Below are positions 36,915-46,051 of a DNA stretch of 64,000 nucleotides, piece by piece. The stretch is taken from positions 248,001-312,000 of the forward strand of contig JADCAS010000004.1 of assembly GCA_020401865.1 (NCBI GenBank). Reading direction: 5' to 3'. How positions within the stretch are numbered: the first letter of the stretch is position 1; every line of letters begins with the position of its first letter. Made by a program: the position numbers and the translations under genes. Under the pieces are notes generated by a model. That model was not told the origin of the DNA. It did not search any database and was given only the letters and a program-made list of their open reading frames with translations. This DNA comes from Phenylobacterium sp. (lineage in GTDB: Bacteria > Pseudomonadota > Alphaproteobacteria > Caulobacterales > Caulobacteraceae).

Positions 36915-38801
36915 TCAGGCGGCGGGCGTCTCGGGCTCGCCACGTACCGGCTTGTCCGCGTGCGCCCAGGCGCGGACGAGGAAGCTGATCCCGATGTAAG
37001 CGACCCCGCAGACCACGCCGGCCCAACCCAGTGTCCGGAAGCCGCTGATCGCCGTATTCAGCGCGAGCTCCGGGTCCAGCACCTCTCCACCCACCGATTC
37101 CGTGACCAGGAAGCCGGCGATCCAGCCGCCCACATACTGGGCGATGGAAGAGGCCAGGAACCAGACCGCCATCATGAACGAGACGACGCCGGGCAGGGTC
37201 AGCTTGGTGATCTCGGACAGGCCCACGGGAGAGAGGAAGAGCTCACCCGTGGTGTGGAGCAGGTAGAGCAGTCCCAGGAGGACCAGGGGTACGCGGAAGG
37301 CGCTGTCATGCAGGCCAGCGCCCCAGACCACGATCAGGAAGCCCAGTCCCACCTGAATCAGGCCGAGACCGAACTTCAGGGTCGGGTTCGGATCCTTCCC
37401 GCGACGCCCCAGCCAGGTCCAGAGGGCCGCCAGGAGCGGCGCGAAGATCAGGATGAAGCCGGTGTTGAACGACTGGGTCTGCGCAGCGCCCACCGAAGTA
37501 TCGATCCAGCTCCACCAGGCCGAAGGTTGGATCCCGGCGGCGGCGAGCTGCTCCGGCGTTCCGTAGGGAATGCCAAGGAAGCGCCCGGCCTCTGGCGTCA
37601 GCGACAGATCGACATTGGTCGAGGCGAACAGGTTGAGGGACGAGCCGGCCTGTTCGAACAGGGTGAAGAAGATCACCGACCCGAGGATCAGAATCACCGC
37701 CAGCCCCATGCGCTGCCGTTCCACCCGGGTCTGACAGACGCGGACGATGATCCAGGCCAGGGCCAGAAGGGACAGCGCAATCGCGGCGATGAGGGCTATG
37801 CCCACGAGCCGGCTGTTCTGGACGGTCAGGAAGACGATGCCGATGGCCAGGATCGACATGAAATAGGTCATCCACTCACGGCTGATGAACCCGGCGAAGG
37901 GTTCGCTCAGCATGACGGGATCGGGCGGCTCGCCCTTGCCCTGCAGCAGGGGCTTGCCCAGAACGAAGACAATCCAGCCGACGAACATGCCGACCCCGGC
38001 GAGACCGAAGCCCGCCCACCAGCCGAAGTGCTGGCCCAGCAGGCCGCACAGGATGGCCGCCCAGAAGGCGCCGAGGTTGATCCCGTAATAGTAGAGGGTG
38101 AAGCCGGAATCCCGTCGCGGATCGCCCTGGGCGTAGAGATCGCCCACCACTGCGGAGATATTGGGCTTGAGGAAGCCGACTCCGAGAATGATCAGGGACA
38201 CGGCGAAATAGAACATGCTCGCAGAGCCGTTGTCGATCAGGGTGCGGACCTCGTAGTCTCCTGCGGGAATGGACGTCGGGAGGCCGGAGGCGATCGGCAC
38301 GCCGGGAATCTCGATCCCGCCGCCTTCCCGAGCCTGGAACTCATACTTCTTGCCGTCGACGAGAATGTGGGCCACCCGGTCGTCCATCCGGCCCTCGGAA
38401 ACAATGGGATAGACGGCGCCGCCGTAGATCAGGTCCTGCTGTGAAGGCCGCCCCTCGAAGCCCATGGAGATGTGGCCGGCGACCAGAAGCAGGGCCCCGA
38501 ACGCCACCGCCTTGCGTGACCCTAGCCACCGGTCGGCGATGAACCCTCCCAGCAGGGGCAGAAGGTACACCAGGGCGGTGTAGGACGCGTAGAGTGCGCT
38601 GGCCTCGCTCCTGTCGAACATCAGGTGCTGGGTCAGATAGAAAATCAGGATACCGCGCATTCCGTAATAGGAAAACCGCTCCCACATCTCCGTGAAGAAG
38701 AGGACAAGCAGTCCGCGAGGATGCCCGCTCAGCAACTGGCGCAGAACCGGTATGCCTGTAGCCAGGGTGACGAGCAGACCAAGCAGAATGAGGATGTTCA
38801 T
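36915..38801 (-). CDS. Proton-dependent oligopeptide transporter (POT/PTR2 family)
   Basis: Inner-membrane symporter importing di- and tripeptides with protons. The 628-aa protein has the helix 1 motif EMWERFSYYGMRGIL (ExxER, proton coupling) and GFIADRWLGSRKAV after helix 2. It has about fourteen membrane helices, more than the canonical twelve. Unusually, about 80 hydrophilic residues (about 118-200, rich in Gly/Asp/Glu) separate the third and fourth helices. This extra loop makes it longer than the usual 450-500-aa bacterial members. It sits convergent with tldD, a peptidase, 15 bases apart. Confidence 0.93.
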   Translation of the reverse strand: MNILILLGLLVTLATGIPVLRQLLSGHPRGLLVLFFTEMWERFSYYGMRGILIFYLTQHLMFDRSEASALYASYTALVYLLPLLGGFIADRWLGSRKAVAFGALLLVAGHISMGFEGRPSQQDLIYGGAVYPIVSEGRMDDRVAHILVDGKKYEFQAREGGGIEIPGVPIASGLPTSIPAGDYEVRTLIDNGSASMFYFAVSLIILGVGFLKPNISAVVGDLYAQGDPRRDSGFTLYYYGINLGAFWAAILCGLLGQHFGWWAGFGLAGVGMFVGWIVFVLGKPLLQGKGEPPDPVMLSEPFAGFISREWMTYFMSILAIGIVFLTVQNSRLVGIALIAAIALSLLALAWIIVRVCQTRVERQRMGLAVILILGSVIFFTLFEQAGSSLNLFASTNVDLSLTPEAGRFLGIPYGTPEQLAAAGIQPSAWWSWIDTSVGAAQTQSFNTGFILIFAPLLAALWTWLGRRGKDPNPTLKFGLGLIQVGLGFLIVVWGAGLHDSAFRVPLVLLGLLYLLHTTGELFLSPVGLSEITKLTLPGVVSFMMAVWFLASSIAQYVGGWIAGFLVTESVGGEVLDPELALNTAISGFRTLGWAGVVCGVAYIGISFLVRAWAHADKPVRGEPETPAA

Positions 38802-38906
38802 CTAAGAGGGATCCCGTCGCGGGGCGGGCGCAACGCACCCGCATAGTGTCAGCGCCGCTAACAGACCATGCGCCGCAGGTTCAGGCAAGCCGGCCGACGC
38901 CGGGGC

Positions 38907-40265
38907 TCAGAAGGCCAGTTCCCGCCAGACGGGATCAATCCGGCCGCCCCATTCGCCGTGGAAGCGCTCCAGCAACCGGTCGGCGCGGGTCAGGCCGCTC
39001 TCGGCAATCTCGGCCAGGGGCTCCAGATAGCGGGCCTCGTCGGCGCCCGACGCATCGAGGCGCGCCCGTCGCCGGAGGCCGCCTGCGGCGATCGCCACCA
39101 GATCCCGGGCCACATCCTGGACGGTTCGCGAGCCGATCCTCGCCTTCAGGCCCAGACGGGTCACGTCCGCTCGCAGGCGCTCGTGCGACTCCAGCGGCCA
39201 GTCACGGCACAGGTCCCAGGCCGCGGCGAGCGCTGCGGGATCGTAAAGCACGCCGGTCCAGAGCGACGGCAGGGCGTCCAGCATGGGCTGAGGACCGACA
39301 TCGGCCCCGCGCATCTCCAGGTACTGCTTGAGCCGCACCTCCGGGAAGGCGGTCGTGGCGTGATCTGCGAAGTCCTTCAGGCTTGGGCGGTCGCCGGGCA
39401 GATCATCGAAGCCCCGGGTCAGGAACTGCCGGAAGGAACGCCCGGAAAGATCCACATAAGCGCCCTTCCGCTTAACGAAATACATAGGAACATCAAGAAG
39501 ATAGCTCGCGTACGCCTCGTAGCCGAACCCCTTGTCGAAGACAAAGCCCAGCATCCCTGTCCGGTCGGGGTCCGTGTCGGTCCAGACATTGGCCCGGGCG
39601 GTGAGGAAGCCTGAGGGTCGCCCCTCAACAAACGGGGAATTGGCGAAGAGGGCGGTGACCACAGGCTGCAGGGCCAGGCTGGTGCGGAACTTCAGCCGCA
39701 TGTCGTCTTCGTCGGCGAAGTCGAGGTTGGCCTGCACGGTGCAGGTGCGGAACATCATGTCCAGGCCCAGGCCGCCGACCTTCGGCATGTAGGCGCGCAT
39801 GATCCTGTAGCGGCCCTTGGGCATGACCGGGACCTGAGCGCGCGTCCATTCCGGGGTGAAGCCCAGGCCGAGGAACCCCAGGCCGAGACGCTCGCCAACG
39901 GCCCGGACCTCGTCCAGGTGGCCCGCGGTCTCTGCAGCGATCTGGTGCATGTCGGCGAGGGGGGCGCCCGACAGTTCGAACTGTCCGCCGGGCTCGAGGC
40001 TCACATTGGCCTTGCCTCGCTCCAGTCCGATCAGGGTCTCCCCTTCGAAGACTCCGCTCCAGCCGTAGGCCTTCAGGCCCTCCATGAGGGCCAGGATGCC
40101 TGTGTCGCCGTCATAGGATACGGGGGCGTGATCCGCCTTGCGAAAGACGAACTTCTCGTGCTCCGCACCCACGCGCCAGTCGGCTGCGGGCGTCTCGCCC
40201 GCCTGAAGCCAACCGACGATGTCGGAGAAATCCAGCGGTCGATCATCGACCTTGGAGTCGGCCAT
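38907..40265 (-). CDS. gshA: Glutamate-cysteine ligase, plant/alphaproteobacterial type
   Basis: First enzyme of glutathione synthesis, joining glutamate and cysteine with ATP. The 452-aa protein matches the class shared by plants and alphaproteobacteria rather than the enterobacterial one: RVGAEHEKFVF, SLEPGGQFELSGAP, YRIMRAYMP, TCTVQANLDF and FVFDKGFGYEAYA. Stand-alone transcription is likely, with the promoter in the 110-base gap before it. The downstream 105 bases to the transporter start hold nothing I recognise. Confidence 0.95.
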   Translation of the reverse strand: MADSKVDDRPLDFSDIVGWLQAGETPAADWRVGAEHEKFVFRKADHAPVSYDGDTGILALMEGLKAYGWSGVFEGETLIGLERGKANVSLEPGGQFELSGAPLADMHQIAAETAGHLDEVRAVGERLGLGFLGLGFTPEWTRAQVPVMPKGRYRIMRAYMPKVGGLGLDMMFRTCTVQANLDFADEDDMRLKFRTSLALQPVVTALFANSPFVEGRPSGFLTARANVWTDTDPDRTGMLGFVFDKGFGYEAYASYLLDVPMYFVKRKGAYVDLSGRSFRQFLTRGFDDLPGDRPSLKDFADHATTAFPEVRLKQYLEMRGADVGPQPMLDALPSLWTGVLYDPAALAAAWDLCRDWPLESHERLRADVTRLGLKARIGSRTVQDVARDLVAIAAGGLRRRARLDASGADEARYLEPLAEIAESGLTRADRLLERFHGEWGGRIDPVWRELAF

Positions 40266-40375
40266 GCCACTCTTCCCGTAGGTTCCCTTCCCGGCCCCGC
40301 ATTCCGGCGGGGGCGATCTTTACGCCGTTAAGTCACCCGGGCGCAAATCAGGAATTCTCGATCACTGTCAGGAAT

Positions 40376-41098
40376 TCAGGTCCGCCAGTCCCCGAGCACC
40401 GCCTGGACGAGGGTCAGGGCGGAGAGGGCGGCCGTATCCGCCCTCAGAATGCGGGGCCCAAGCGACACGGCGATGACGCCCTTCCGCGATCTCAGGCTCG
40501 CCCTTTCGGAGGTCGAGAATCCGCCCTCCGGACCAATGAGTACGGCCAGGGGGCCGGGGGGCTGGCCATCGAGGGCCTCCAGCAGAGGCGGCGCGTCACC
40601 GGCCTCATCGCAGAAGACCAGCCGTCCTCCGCCCAGCCGGGCGTCCAGCGCCCGGGACAGGGGCTCCGGCGCATGAATCTCCGGGACATCAAGCCGCCCT
40701 GTCTGCTCGGCGGCCTCTGCGGCGATGGCTTCCAGCCGTTCGATTCGGGTGTATTCGGCATGGGTCCTTTCGGTCGTGACCAGGTGGATCTCGCTGACCC
40801 CCAGCTCGACGGCCTTGGCGACCACGGTCTCCAGGGGCGTCCGCTTCACAAGCGCCATGACGAGGGCCAGGTTCCCACGGGGGGGCTGGGCCCGGGTCCT
40901 GCGCAGGAGCGTCAACCGCGTCGCGCGGCGGCTCGCTTCTGCGACAGCCGCGAGCCACTCCCCGTCGCGGCCGTTGAAGACCAGGATCTCGTCCCCCGGG
41001 CCGCGCCGCATGACCTGGGTCAGGTAGCGGGCCTGGGCGTCGGGAAGGATCAGGTCCCGGCCATCGGCGAGATCAACTTCGACGTGGAGGCGGATCAT
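40376..41098 (-). CDS. rsmE: 16S rRNA m3U1498 methyltransferase RsmE
   Basis: SPOUT-fold methyltransferase modifying U1498 of 16S rRNA. The 240-aa protein has an N-terminal PUA-like region and the C-terminal knot motifs LVMALVKRTPLETVVAKAVELGV (as KRTPLETVVAKAVELGV), VLIGPEGGFS and LGPRILRADTAALSAL. AGGAGG lies 4 bases before the ATG at 41098, which fixes the start. In Caulobacterales rsmE and gshA are often adjacent, as here. Confidence 0.96.
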   Translation of the reverse strand: MIRLHVEVDLADGRDLILPDAQARYLTQVMRRGPGDEILVFNGRDGEWLAAVAEASRRATRLTLLRRTRAQPPRGNLALVMALVKRTPLETVVAKAVELGVSEIHLVTTERTHAEYTRIERLEAIAAEAAEQTGRLDVPEIHAPEPLSRALDARLGGGRLVFCDEAGDAPPLLEALDGQPPGPLAVLIGPEGGFSTSERASLRSRKGVIAVSLGPRILRADTAALSALTLVQAVLGDWRT

Positions 41099-41142
41099 GC
41101 TTCCTCCTAGACCCGAAGCCGCCCCCCGCCTAGGCTCCAAGG

Positions 41143-41916
41143 ATGAGTGGAAAGACCCCGACAGGCGCCGCCTATGAACAGGACCTCCAGCGGCTGCAAC
41201 TGGCCCTGGTCCGCTACCAGCAACACGCCATCGCGGAGGGCGACAAGGTCCTCATCATCTTCGAGGGACGCGATGCGGCGGGCAAGGACGGCTCGATCCA
41301 GAGGATCACCGAGCACCTGTCTACCCGGGCGACCCGGGTCATCGCCCCGCCCAAGCCATCGGATCGCGAGCGGAGCCAGTGGTTCTTCCAGCGCTACGTC
41401 CAGTGGCTTCCAGCGGCCGGCGAGACCGTCATCTTCAACCGTTCCTGGTACAACCGGGGCGGGGTGGAGCCGGTCATGGGCTTCTGCACCGCCGACGAGC
41501 ATGAGCACTTCCTGCGCGAGGTCCCGGCCTTCGAGGGCATGCTGGTCGACAGCGGCGTCCGGCTGGTCAAGCTCTGGCTTGATGTCAGCCGGAAGGAGCA
41601 GAAGAAGCGGCTCGAGGAGCGCCGCACCGATCCCCTGAAGGTTCTCAAGTCCAGCCCCCTCGACGAGGCCGCCCAGTCGCGCTTCGACGACTACACCGCC
41701 GCCCGGGACGGCATGCTCCGGCGCACCCATTCCGACAAGGCGCCGTGGACCTGCGTCCGGTCCGACCAGAAGAAGCCGGCGAGGCTGGCCATACTGCGCC
41801 ACCTCGTCCGCACCCTGGCGCCGGAGGCGATCTCCCGGGAGGTCGAGCCCCCCGATCCGTCCGTCCTGTTCGGGTTCGAGCTCGGCGCCCTGTCGGATGG
41901 TCGCCTGGCCCGGTGA
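41143..41916 (+). CDS. ppk2: Polyphosphate kinase 2 family protein
   Basis: Transfers phosphate between polyphosphate and nucleoside di- or monophosphates. The 257-aa single-domain protein has Walker A GRDAAGKDG (about residue 44), the lid KPSDRERSQWFFQRY and Walker B FNRSWYNRGGVEPVMGF. Size and motifs fit class I PPK2, which mainly phosphorylates ADP or GDP. The stop overlaps the next start (GTGA). Confidence 0.94.
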   Translation: MSGKTPTGAAYEQDLQRLQLALVRYQQHAIAEGDKVLIIFEGRDAAGKDGSIQRITEHLSTRATRVIAPPKPSDRERSQWFFQRYVQWLPAAGETVIFNRSWYNRGGVEPVMGFCTADEHEHFLREVPAFEGMLVDSGVRLVKLWLDVSRKEQKKRLEERRTDPLKVLKSSPLDEAAQSRFDDYTAARDGMLRRTHSDKAPWTCVRSDQKKPARLAILRHLVRTLAPEAISREVEPPDPSVLFGFELGALSDGRLAR

Positions 41917-43121
41917 AGACCGACCTCTCCGCCTCCGAGGCCCGCCGCCTGGCCCTGCGGGCGCAGGGGTTCGGAAAGGCGCCGCCTGTGGCGCCGGGAC
42001 GCCGGGAGGTCCTGCGGACCCTGCGCCGGCTGGGCGTCCTGCAGATGGACTCGGTCAATGTCCTGGCCAGATCCCACTACCTGCCCCTCTTCTCGCGTCT
42101 TGGTCCCTACCCGCGCACGGCGCTGGAGGACCTGGCCTGGGCCGGACGCCGCCGGCTCTTCGAATACTGGATGCACGAGGCCTCCCTGGCGCCACTCGAG
42201 ACCCAGCCCCTGCTGCGATGGCGGATGCAGGACGCCGCAGAGGGCGTCGGTGTCTGGCGCGGCGTGGCGACCTTCCTGCGGAGCCACGGCGACTTCATCG
42301 ACCGGGTGCTCGGCGAGATCCGGGACCGGGGCCCCCTCTCCGCCGCCCAACTGGGTCTGGGCGCGAAGGGCGCCGGCGGCTGGTGGGGCTGGAGCGAGGG
42401 CAAGCGGGCCCTGGAGTGCCTGTTCTGGACGGGAAGGCTGACCACCTCCACCCGCAGCGGCGCCTTCGAGCGCATCTACGGCCTGCCGGACCAGGTGCAT
42501 CCGTCCGGGCTCCTGACGGCGCCGACCCCGGCCAGGGCCGAGGCCCAGCGGGAACTGGTCCGGATCGCCGCCCGGGCCCAGGGCGTGGCGACCGAGGCGG
42601 ACCTGAGGGACTATTTCCGCCTCACCGCCGCCGACGCCCGCCTGCGGGTGGCGGAACTCGTGGAGCTGGGCGACCTAACTCCCGTTCGGGTCGAGGGCTG
42701 GCGGGCGCAGGCCTACCTTTCGCCAGACGCCGGCGCGCCGCGAAAGGCCGAGGCCGAGGCCCTGCTCAGCCCCTTCGACAACCTGATCTGGTTCCGCGAC
42801 CGGGCTGAGCGCCTGTTTGGCGTGCGCATCCGGCTGGAGATCTACACCCCCGCCCACCGCAGGGTGCACGGCTACTATGTCCTGCCCTTCCTGGAGGGCG
42901 AGGCGATCACCGCCCGGGTGGACCTGAAGGCCGACAGGCAGGGCGGCAGGCTCCTGGTCCAGGCCGCCCATGCCGAGCCCGCCGCGGGCCGGCAGACCCC
43001 GGAGGCCCTCGCCCGGTCTCTGAAGCGCATGGCGGGCTGGCTGGGACTGGAGAGCGTATCGGTCGCACCGCGGGGCGACCTGGCCAGTCGACTGGCGGGT
43101 GAGGTGGCCCAGCTAGGCTGA
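41913..43121 (+). CDS. YcaQ/AlkX-type winged-helix DNA glycosylase
   Basis: A 402-aa protein of the HTH_42 family, whose members excise alkylated or interstrand-crosslinked bases. Residues LGVLQMDSVNVLARSHYLPLF hold the catalytic Q-phi-D motif (QMD, about residue 45), which marks the YcaQ/AlkX branch; the AlkZ branch has Q-phi-Q. Tandem winged helices follow (about residues 110-270) and a C-terminal barrel with FDNLIWFRDRAERLFG and HRRVHGYYVLPFLEG. The GTG at 41913 overlaps the ppk2 stop. It converges with the methyltransferase gene with a 9-base overlap. Confidence 0.9.
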   Translation: MKTDLSASEARRLALRAQGFGKAPPVAPGRREVLRTLRRLGVLQMDSVNVLARSHYLPLFSRLGPYPRTALEDLAWAGRRRLFEYWMHEASLAPLETQPLLRWRMQDAAEGVGVWRGVATFLRSHGDFIDRVLGEIRDRGPLSAAQLGLGAKGAGGWWGWSEGKRALECLFWTGRLTTSTRSGAFERIYGLPDQVHPSGLLTAPTPARAEAQRELVRIAARAQGVATEADLRDYFRLTAADARLRVAELVELGDLTPVRVEGWRAQAYLSPDAGAPRKAEAEALLSPFDNLIWFRDRAERLFGVRIRLEIYTPAHRRVHGYYVLPFLEGEAITARVDLKADRQGGRLLVQAAHAEPAAGRQTPEALARSLKRMAGWLGLESVSVAPRGDLASRLAGEVAQLG

Positions 43122-43922
43122 CCGTCTGGGCTTCATCACCAGCCAGGGGGTCGGGGCGGCGCGGAACTCCCAGACGGCGAGCAGCTGGTCCAGGTGGCTG
43201 CGGTTGCGCAGAATGTCGGGCAGCGGCGCCGTCTTCGGGGCCGGGTGGACCTCGGTGATCTCATGGGTCGCCTCGAAGCGCTCCCGGACCCGATCCATCA
43301 CCCCCGGACGGTAGACGTCATGGGTCTCGACGATCAACCGCATGCCCGCCAGGGCCGGAGCGAGGTCGGGACGCAGAAGGTCATCCTCCGCGCCCTCGAT
43401 GTCGACAATGACCAGGCAACGACGGCCGGCGAAGCGCTGGAAGTCTACCGGCTGGAAGAGGCCGCCCGTGTGGACCCTCTCCGAGACGCCGTTCATCTCC
43501 GCCATTGTGCGGCAGGCCTGCAGGGCGGCTGCAGCCGTGTCGTGCGCGAAGACCTCGGCCCGCGGCGCGATCCGCGCCAGGCCGACGGCGTAATAGCCTT
43601 CCGCACAGCCGATATCGAGGATGACTTCGGGCTCCTCCGCCAGGGCGGCGCTCAGGTGGGGATGCAGCTCGTCCTCGTAGGTCCCGATCAGCCGCGGGGC
43701 GAGGGCGCCCTCGGTGGCGGACTCCAGGTAGGCCATGCCCGCGAAGGGCCCGCCCAGGACCAGACCCCCGGACTGGGCCCTGAGCGCCTGGGCGATCATC
43801 CGGGAACGCCAGATGGCCAGAACCCGCAAGCCAAGGGTCGCGCCCTCCGGCGTCGACAGGCCGCCGGGTCCGTCCAGCCGGGCGCGGAACCATTCCCGGA
43901 CCGTCTCAAGATAACTGGCCAT
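43113..43922 (-). CDS. FkbM-like SAM-dependent methyltransferase
   Basis: A 269-aa protein with a Rossmann methyltransferase fold: EVILDIGCAEGYYAVGLA (SAM motif I, about residue 100), EVFAHDTAA, and a VIVDIEGAEDDLL motif characteristic of FkbM family enzymes, which O-methylate sugars or other small groups. The substrate is unknown, and no glycan cluster is adjacent. Its start is 59 bases downstream of the ABC exporter gene, so co-transcription is possible. Confidence 0.82.
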   Translation of the reverse strand: MASYLETVREWFRARLDGPGGLSTPEGATLGLRVLAIWRSRMIAQALRAQSGGLVLGGPFAGMAYLESATEGALAPRLIGTYEDELHPHLSAALAEEPEVILDIGCAEGYYAVGLARIAPRAEVFAHDTAAAALQACRTMAEMNGVSERVHTGGLFQPVDFQRFAGRRCLVIVDIEGAEDDLLRPDLAPALAGMRLIVETHDVYRPGVMDRVRERFEATHEITEVHPAPKTAPLPDILRNRSHLDQLLAVWEFRAAPTPWLVMKPRRSA

Positions 43923-43981
43923 CCGCCCTCCGGGGCTTTGGAGTCACCTTGCTCCCCTGGACGGGTGGGCTCAAGCTCTCC

Positions 43982-45772
43982 TCACGCGGCGCCAAGGGTC
44001 ACGGCGTGAAGCCGGGCATAGGCTCCTCCCCGCCGGACCAGCTCCTCGTGAGCCCCCTCCTCGAGGATGCGGCCATCCTCGAAGACGAGGATCCGGTCGG
44101 CGCTGCGCACGGTCGAAAGCCGGTGGGCGATGATCACAGTGGTGCGACCCGCCATCAGCTCCTCCATGGCCGCCTGAACCTCGCGCTCGGTCTCCACGTC
44201 GAGGGACGAAGTGGCCTCGTCGAGGACCAGGATGGGCGCATCCGCCAGGAAGGCCCGGGCGATGGCCACCCGCTGGCGCTCGCCCCCCGACAGCTTGACC
44301 CCCCGCTCGCCCACCAGGGTGTCGTAACCACCGGGGAGGCGGGCGATGAAGTCGTGGGCCCGGGCCCTGCGGGCGGCCAGTTCGATCTCCGCCGGAGTCG
44401 CCTCCGGCCGGCCATAGGCGATGTTCTCGGCGATGCTGCGGTGGAACAGGGCCGGATCCTGCGGAACGACGGCGATGGCCCGCCGCAGGCTGGCCTGGGT
44501 GACCGAGGCCACGTCCTGCCCGTCCACCCGGATCACGCCGGAGTCCACGTCGTAGAGCCGCTGGATCAGCTTGACGAAGGTCGACTTGCCCGAGCCGGTG
44601 GGACCGACCAGGGCCACCCGCTCTCCGGGCTGGATCCGCAGGGAGAAGTCGCTGAAAAGCCGACGCCCGGACTTGGCGTAACCGAAGCCCGCCGCCTCAA
44701 AGACGATCTCGCCGGCGCCGGGCGCAAAGGGCCGGGCGCCAGGGGTGTCCGGGACCTGGGGGTCGGTGCGCATGTAGCGGGCCAGGTCCTCGGCGTCGTC
44801 CAGGCCCTTCTGCAGCATCCGGATGTTGTCCCCCAGGTTCCGCAGGTAACCGCTCATCAGCATGAACGCGGTGACCCCGAAGACCACGTCTCCGGGGGTG
44901 GCCTCGCCTCGGGTCCACAGGTGGATCAGCAGGCCCGTCAGTCCGGCCTGGAGGAAGGCAAGCAGGAGGTTCTGGACCAGCCAGATGTCCGTGAAACGGT
45001 ACCAGGTGCGGATCACGGCGTCGCGCCAGAGCGAAGTCACGCCGGCGATCCTGGCCTCCTCCCTGGCCTCGGCGCCGAAGCTGCGCACAGCGGCGTTGCC
45101 CGAGATCGAGTCCGCCAGGGCGCCGCCGATCCGGGTGTCCAGCGACACCGAGCGCTGGTTCAGCGGCCGGGCGAAGCGGGAGATCAGGAAAAGGTTCGAG
45201 GCGATGAACAGGGCGACGGCGAACAGCGAAAAGAGGCCGACCATCGGCCAGCGCAGGATCATCATGACCGACAGGCCCACCAGGACCAGAAGGGCCGGCC
45301 CGATCCACATGATCACGGCGTCGGAGACCTGGTCGTAGGCCCACATGGCGCGGCTGAGCTTCCGCACGGTCGCGCCCGCGAAGGCGTCGGCGTGCCAGTC
45401 GGCTGAGTAGGCCTGGACACGCGCGAAACCGGCGTCGGTCATCTCCTTCATGTTGAAAGCGGCCAGCTGGCACCAGGGCTTGTCGCGGATGTTCCGCACC
45501 AGGGCCAGGGCGACGCCAAGGCCGATGAAGATCGCCCACCATCGCCAGGCGTCCGGCGCCACAGCCGGCCCCTGGGTCAGGGTATCCACCATCCTCCCGG
45601 CGGCCCAGGGCATGGCCATGTCGAGGCCGATGGCGACAAGGGCGAAGGTCACCACCCAGGTCAGCCGCCAGGGACGGCGCATCCAGAAGCCGGCGATGAA
45701 GCCCATCACCTGGAGGTTGGTCAGGGTGCGCTCACGAGGCCCTTCGTCCTCGTCTTCGTAGTGTTCGGTCAT
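43982..45772 (-). CDS. ABC exporter, fused permease-ATPase (MdlB/MsbA-like)
   Basis: A 596-aa half-transporter. About residues 30-320 are a six-helix exporter domain; residues 350-590 are the ATPase with Walker A GPTGSGKST, Q-loop VPQDPALFHRSIAENI, signature LSGGERQRVAIARAF and Walker B ILVLDEATSSLD. The N-terminus is very acidic (TEHYEDEDEG). The exported substrate cannot be predicted. It would function as a homodimer or with an unlinked partner; the second exporter in this window (57317) belongs to the lipid A cluster. Confidence 0.92.
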   Translation of the reverse strand: MTEHYEDEDEGPRERTLTNLQVMGFIAGFWMRRPWRLTWVVTFALVAIGLDMAMPWAAGRMVDTLTQGPAVAPDAWRWWAIFIGLGVALALVRNIRDKPWCQLAAFNMKEMTDAGFARVQAYSADWHADAFAGATVRKLSRAMWAYDQVSDAVIMWIGPALLVLVGLSVMMILRWPMVGLFSLFAVALFIASNLFLISRFARPLNQRSVSLDTRIGGALADSISGNAAVRSFGAEAREEARIAGVTSLWRDAVIRTWYRFTDIWLVQNLLLAFLQAGLTGLLIHLWTRGEATPGDVVFGVTAFMLMSGYLRNLGDNIRMLQKGLDDAEDLARYMRTDPQVPDTPGARPFAPGAGEIVFEAAGFGYAKSGRRLFSDFSLRIQPGERVALVGPTGSGKSTFVKLIQRLYDVDSGVIRVDGQDVASVTQASLRRAIAVVPQDPALFHRSIAENIAYGRPEATPAEIELAARRARAHDFIARLPGGYDTLVGERGVKLSGGERQRVAIARAFLADAPILVLDEATSSLDVETEREVQAAMEELMAGRTTVIIAHRLSTVRSADRILVFEDGRILEEGAHEELVRRGGAYARLHAVTLGAA

Positions 45773-46051
45773 GTCTGCAGCAGGGTCGGCGCGGGCCCGC
45801 GAAGGGGCGCGGCGGGATCAGGGAAGGAGTCCGGCGGTGATCGCCGGAGGGACGCGGAGGCGTTCGGGGCTCAGCCCCTCTGGCGCTTCGGCTTGCGGAG
45901 GGGTCTGGCGACTGATGCTGTCATTCTGCCCCTCCTTTCCTGCTGCTGGGGAGGACGCGGTCATGACCCAGGGGAACGCCTCGGTCAACAGGTGTGCAGG
46001 CTTATCCTTTTCGACTGATGCGAGCCGGTCACAGTCTGGTAAAACCCGGCC
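45773..46051. promoter_or_regulatory. Divergent region between the ABC exporter and ubiA
   Basis: Holds promoters for both divergent genes but no convincing gene. A 7-bp inverted repeat, TCCGGCG-gtgat-CGCCGGA, lies at 45830-45848 in the exporter's presumed leader. Short open frames here lack ribosome binding sites. Confidence 0.5.

Noticed and set aside
40295..40312. CCCCGC/GCGGGG hairpin between rsmE and gshA
   Set aside because: Six-base stem with no T-run and in a GC-rich gap; insufficient for a terminator call.
40348..40377. Direct repeat TCAGGAATTC twice, 20 bases apart, near the rsmE stop
   Set aside because: Short, partly inside the coding end of rsmE, and not linked to a promoter; likely chance.
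45761..46018. Possible 85-aa protein in the divergent region before ubiA
   Set aside because: No ribosome binding site, Arg/Gly-rich composition and overlap with the exporter start argue against it.
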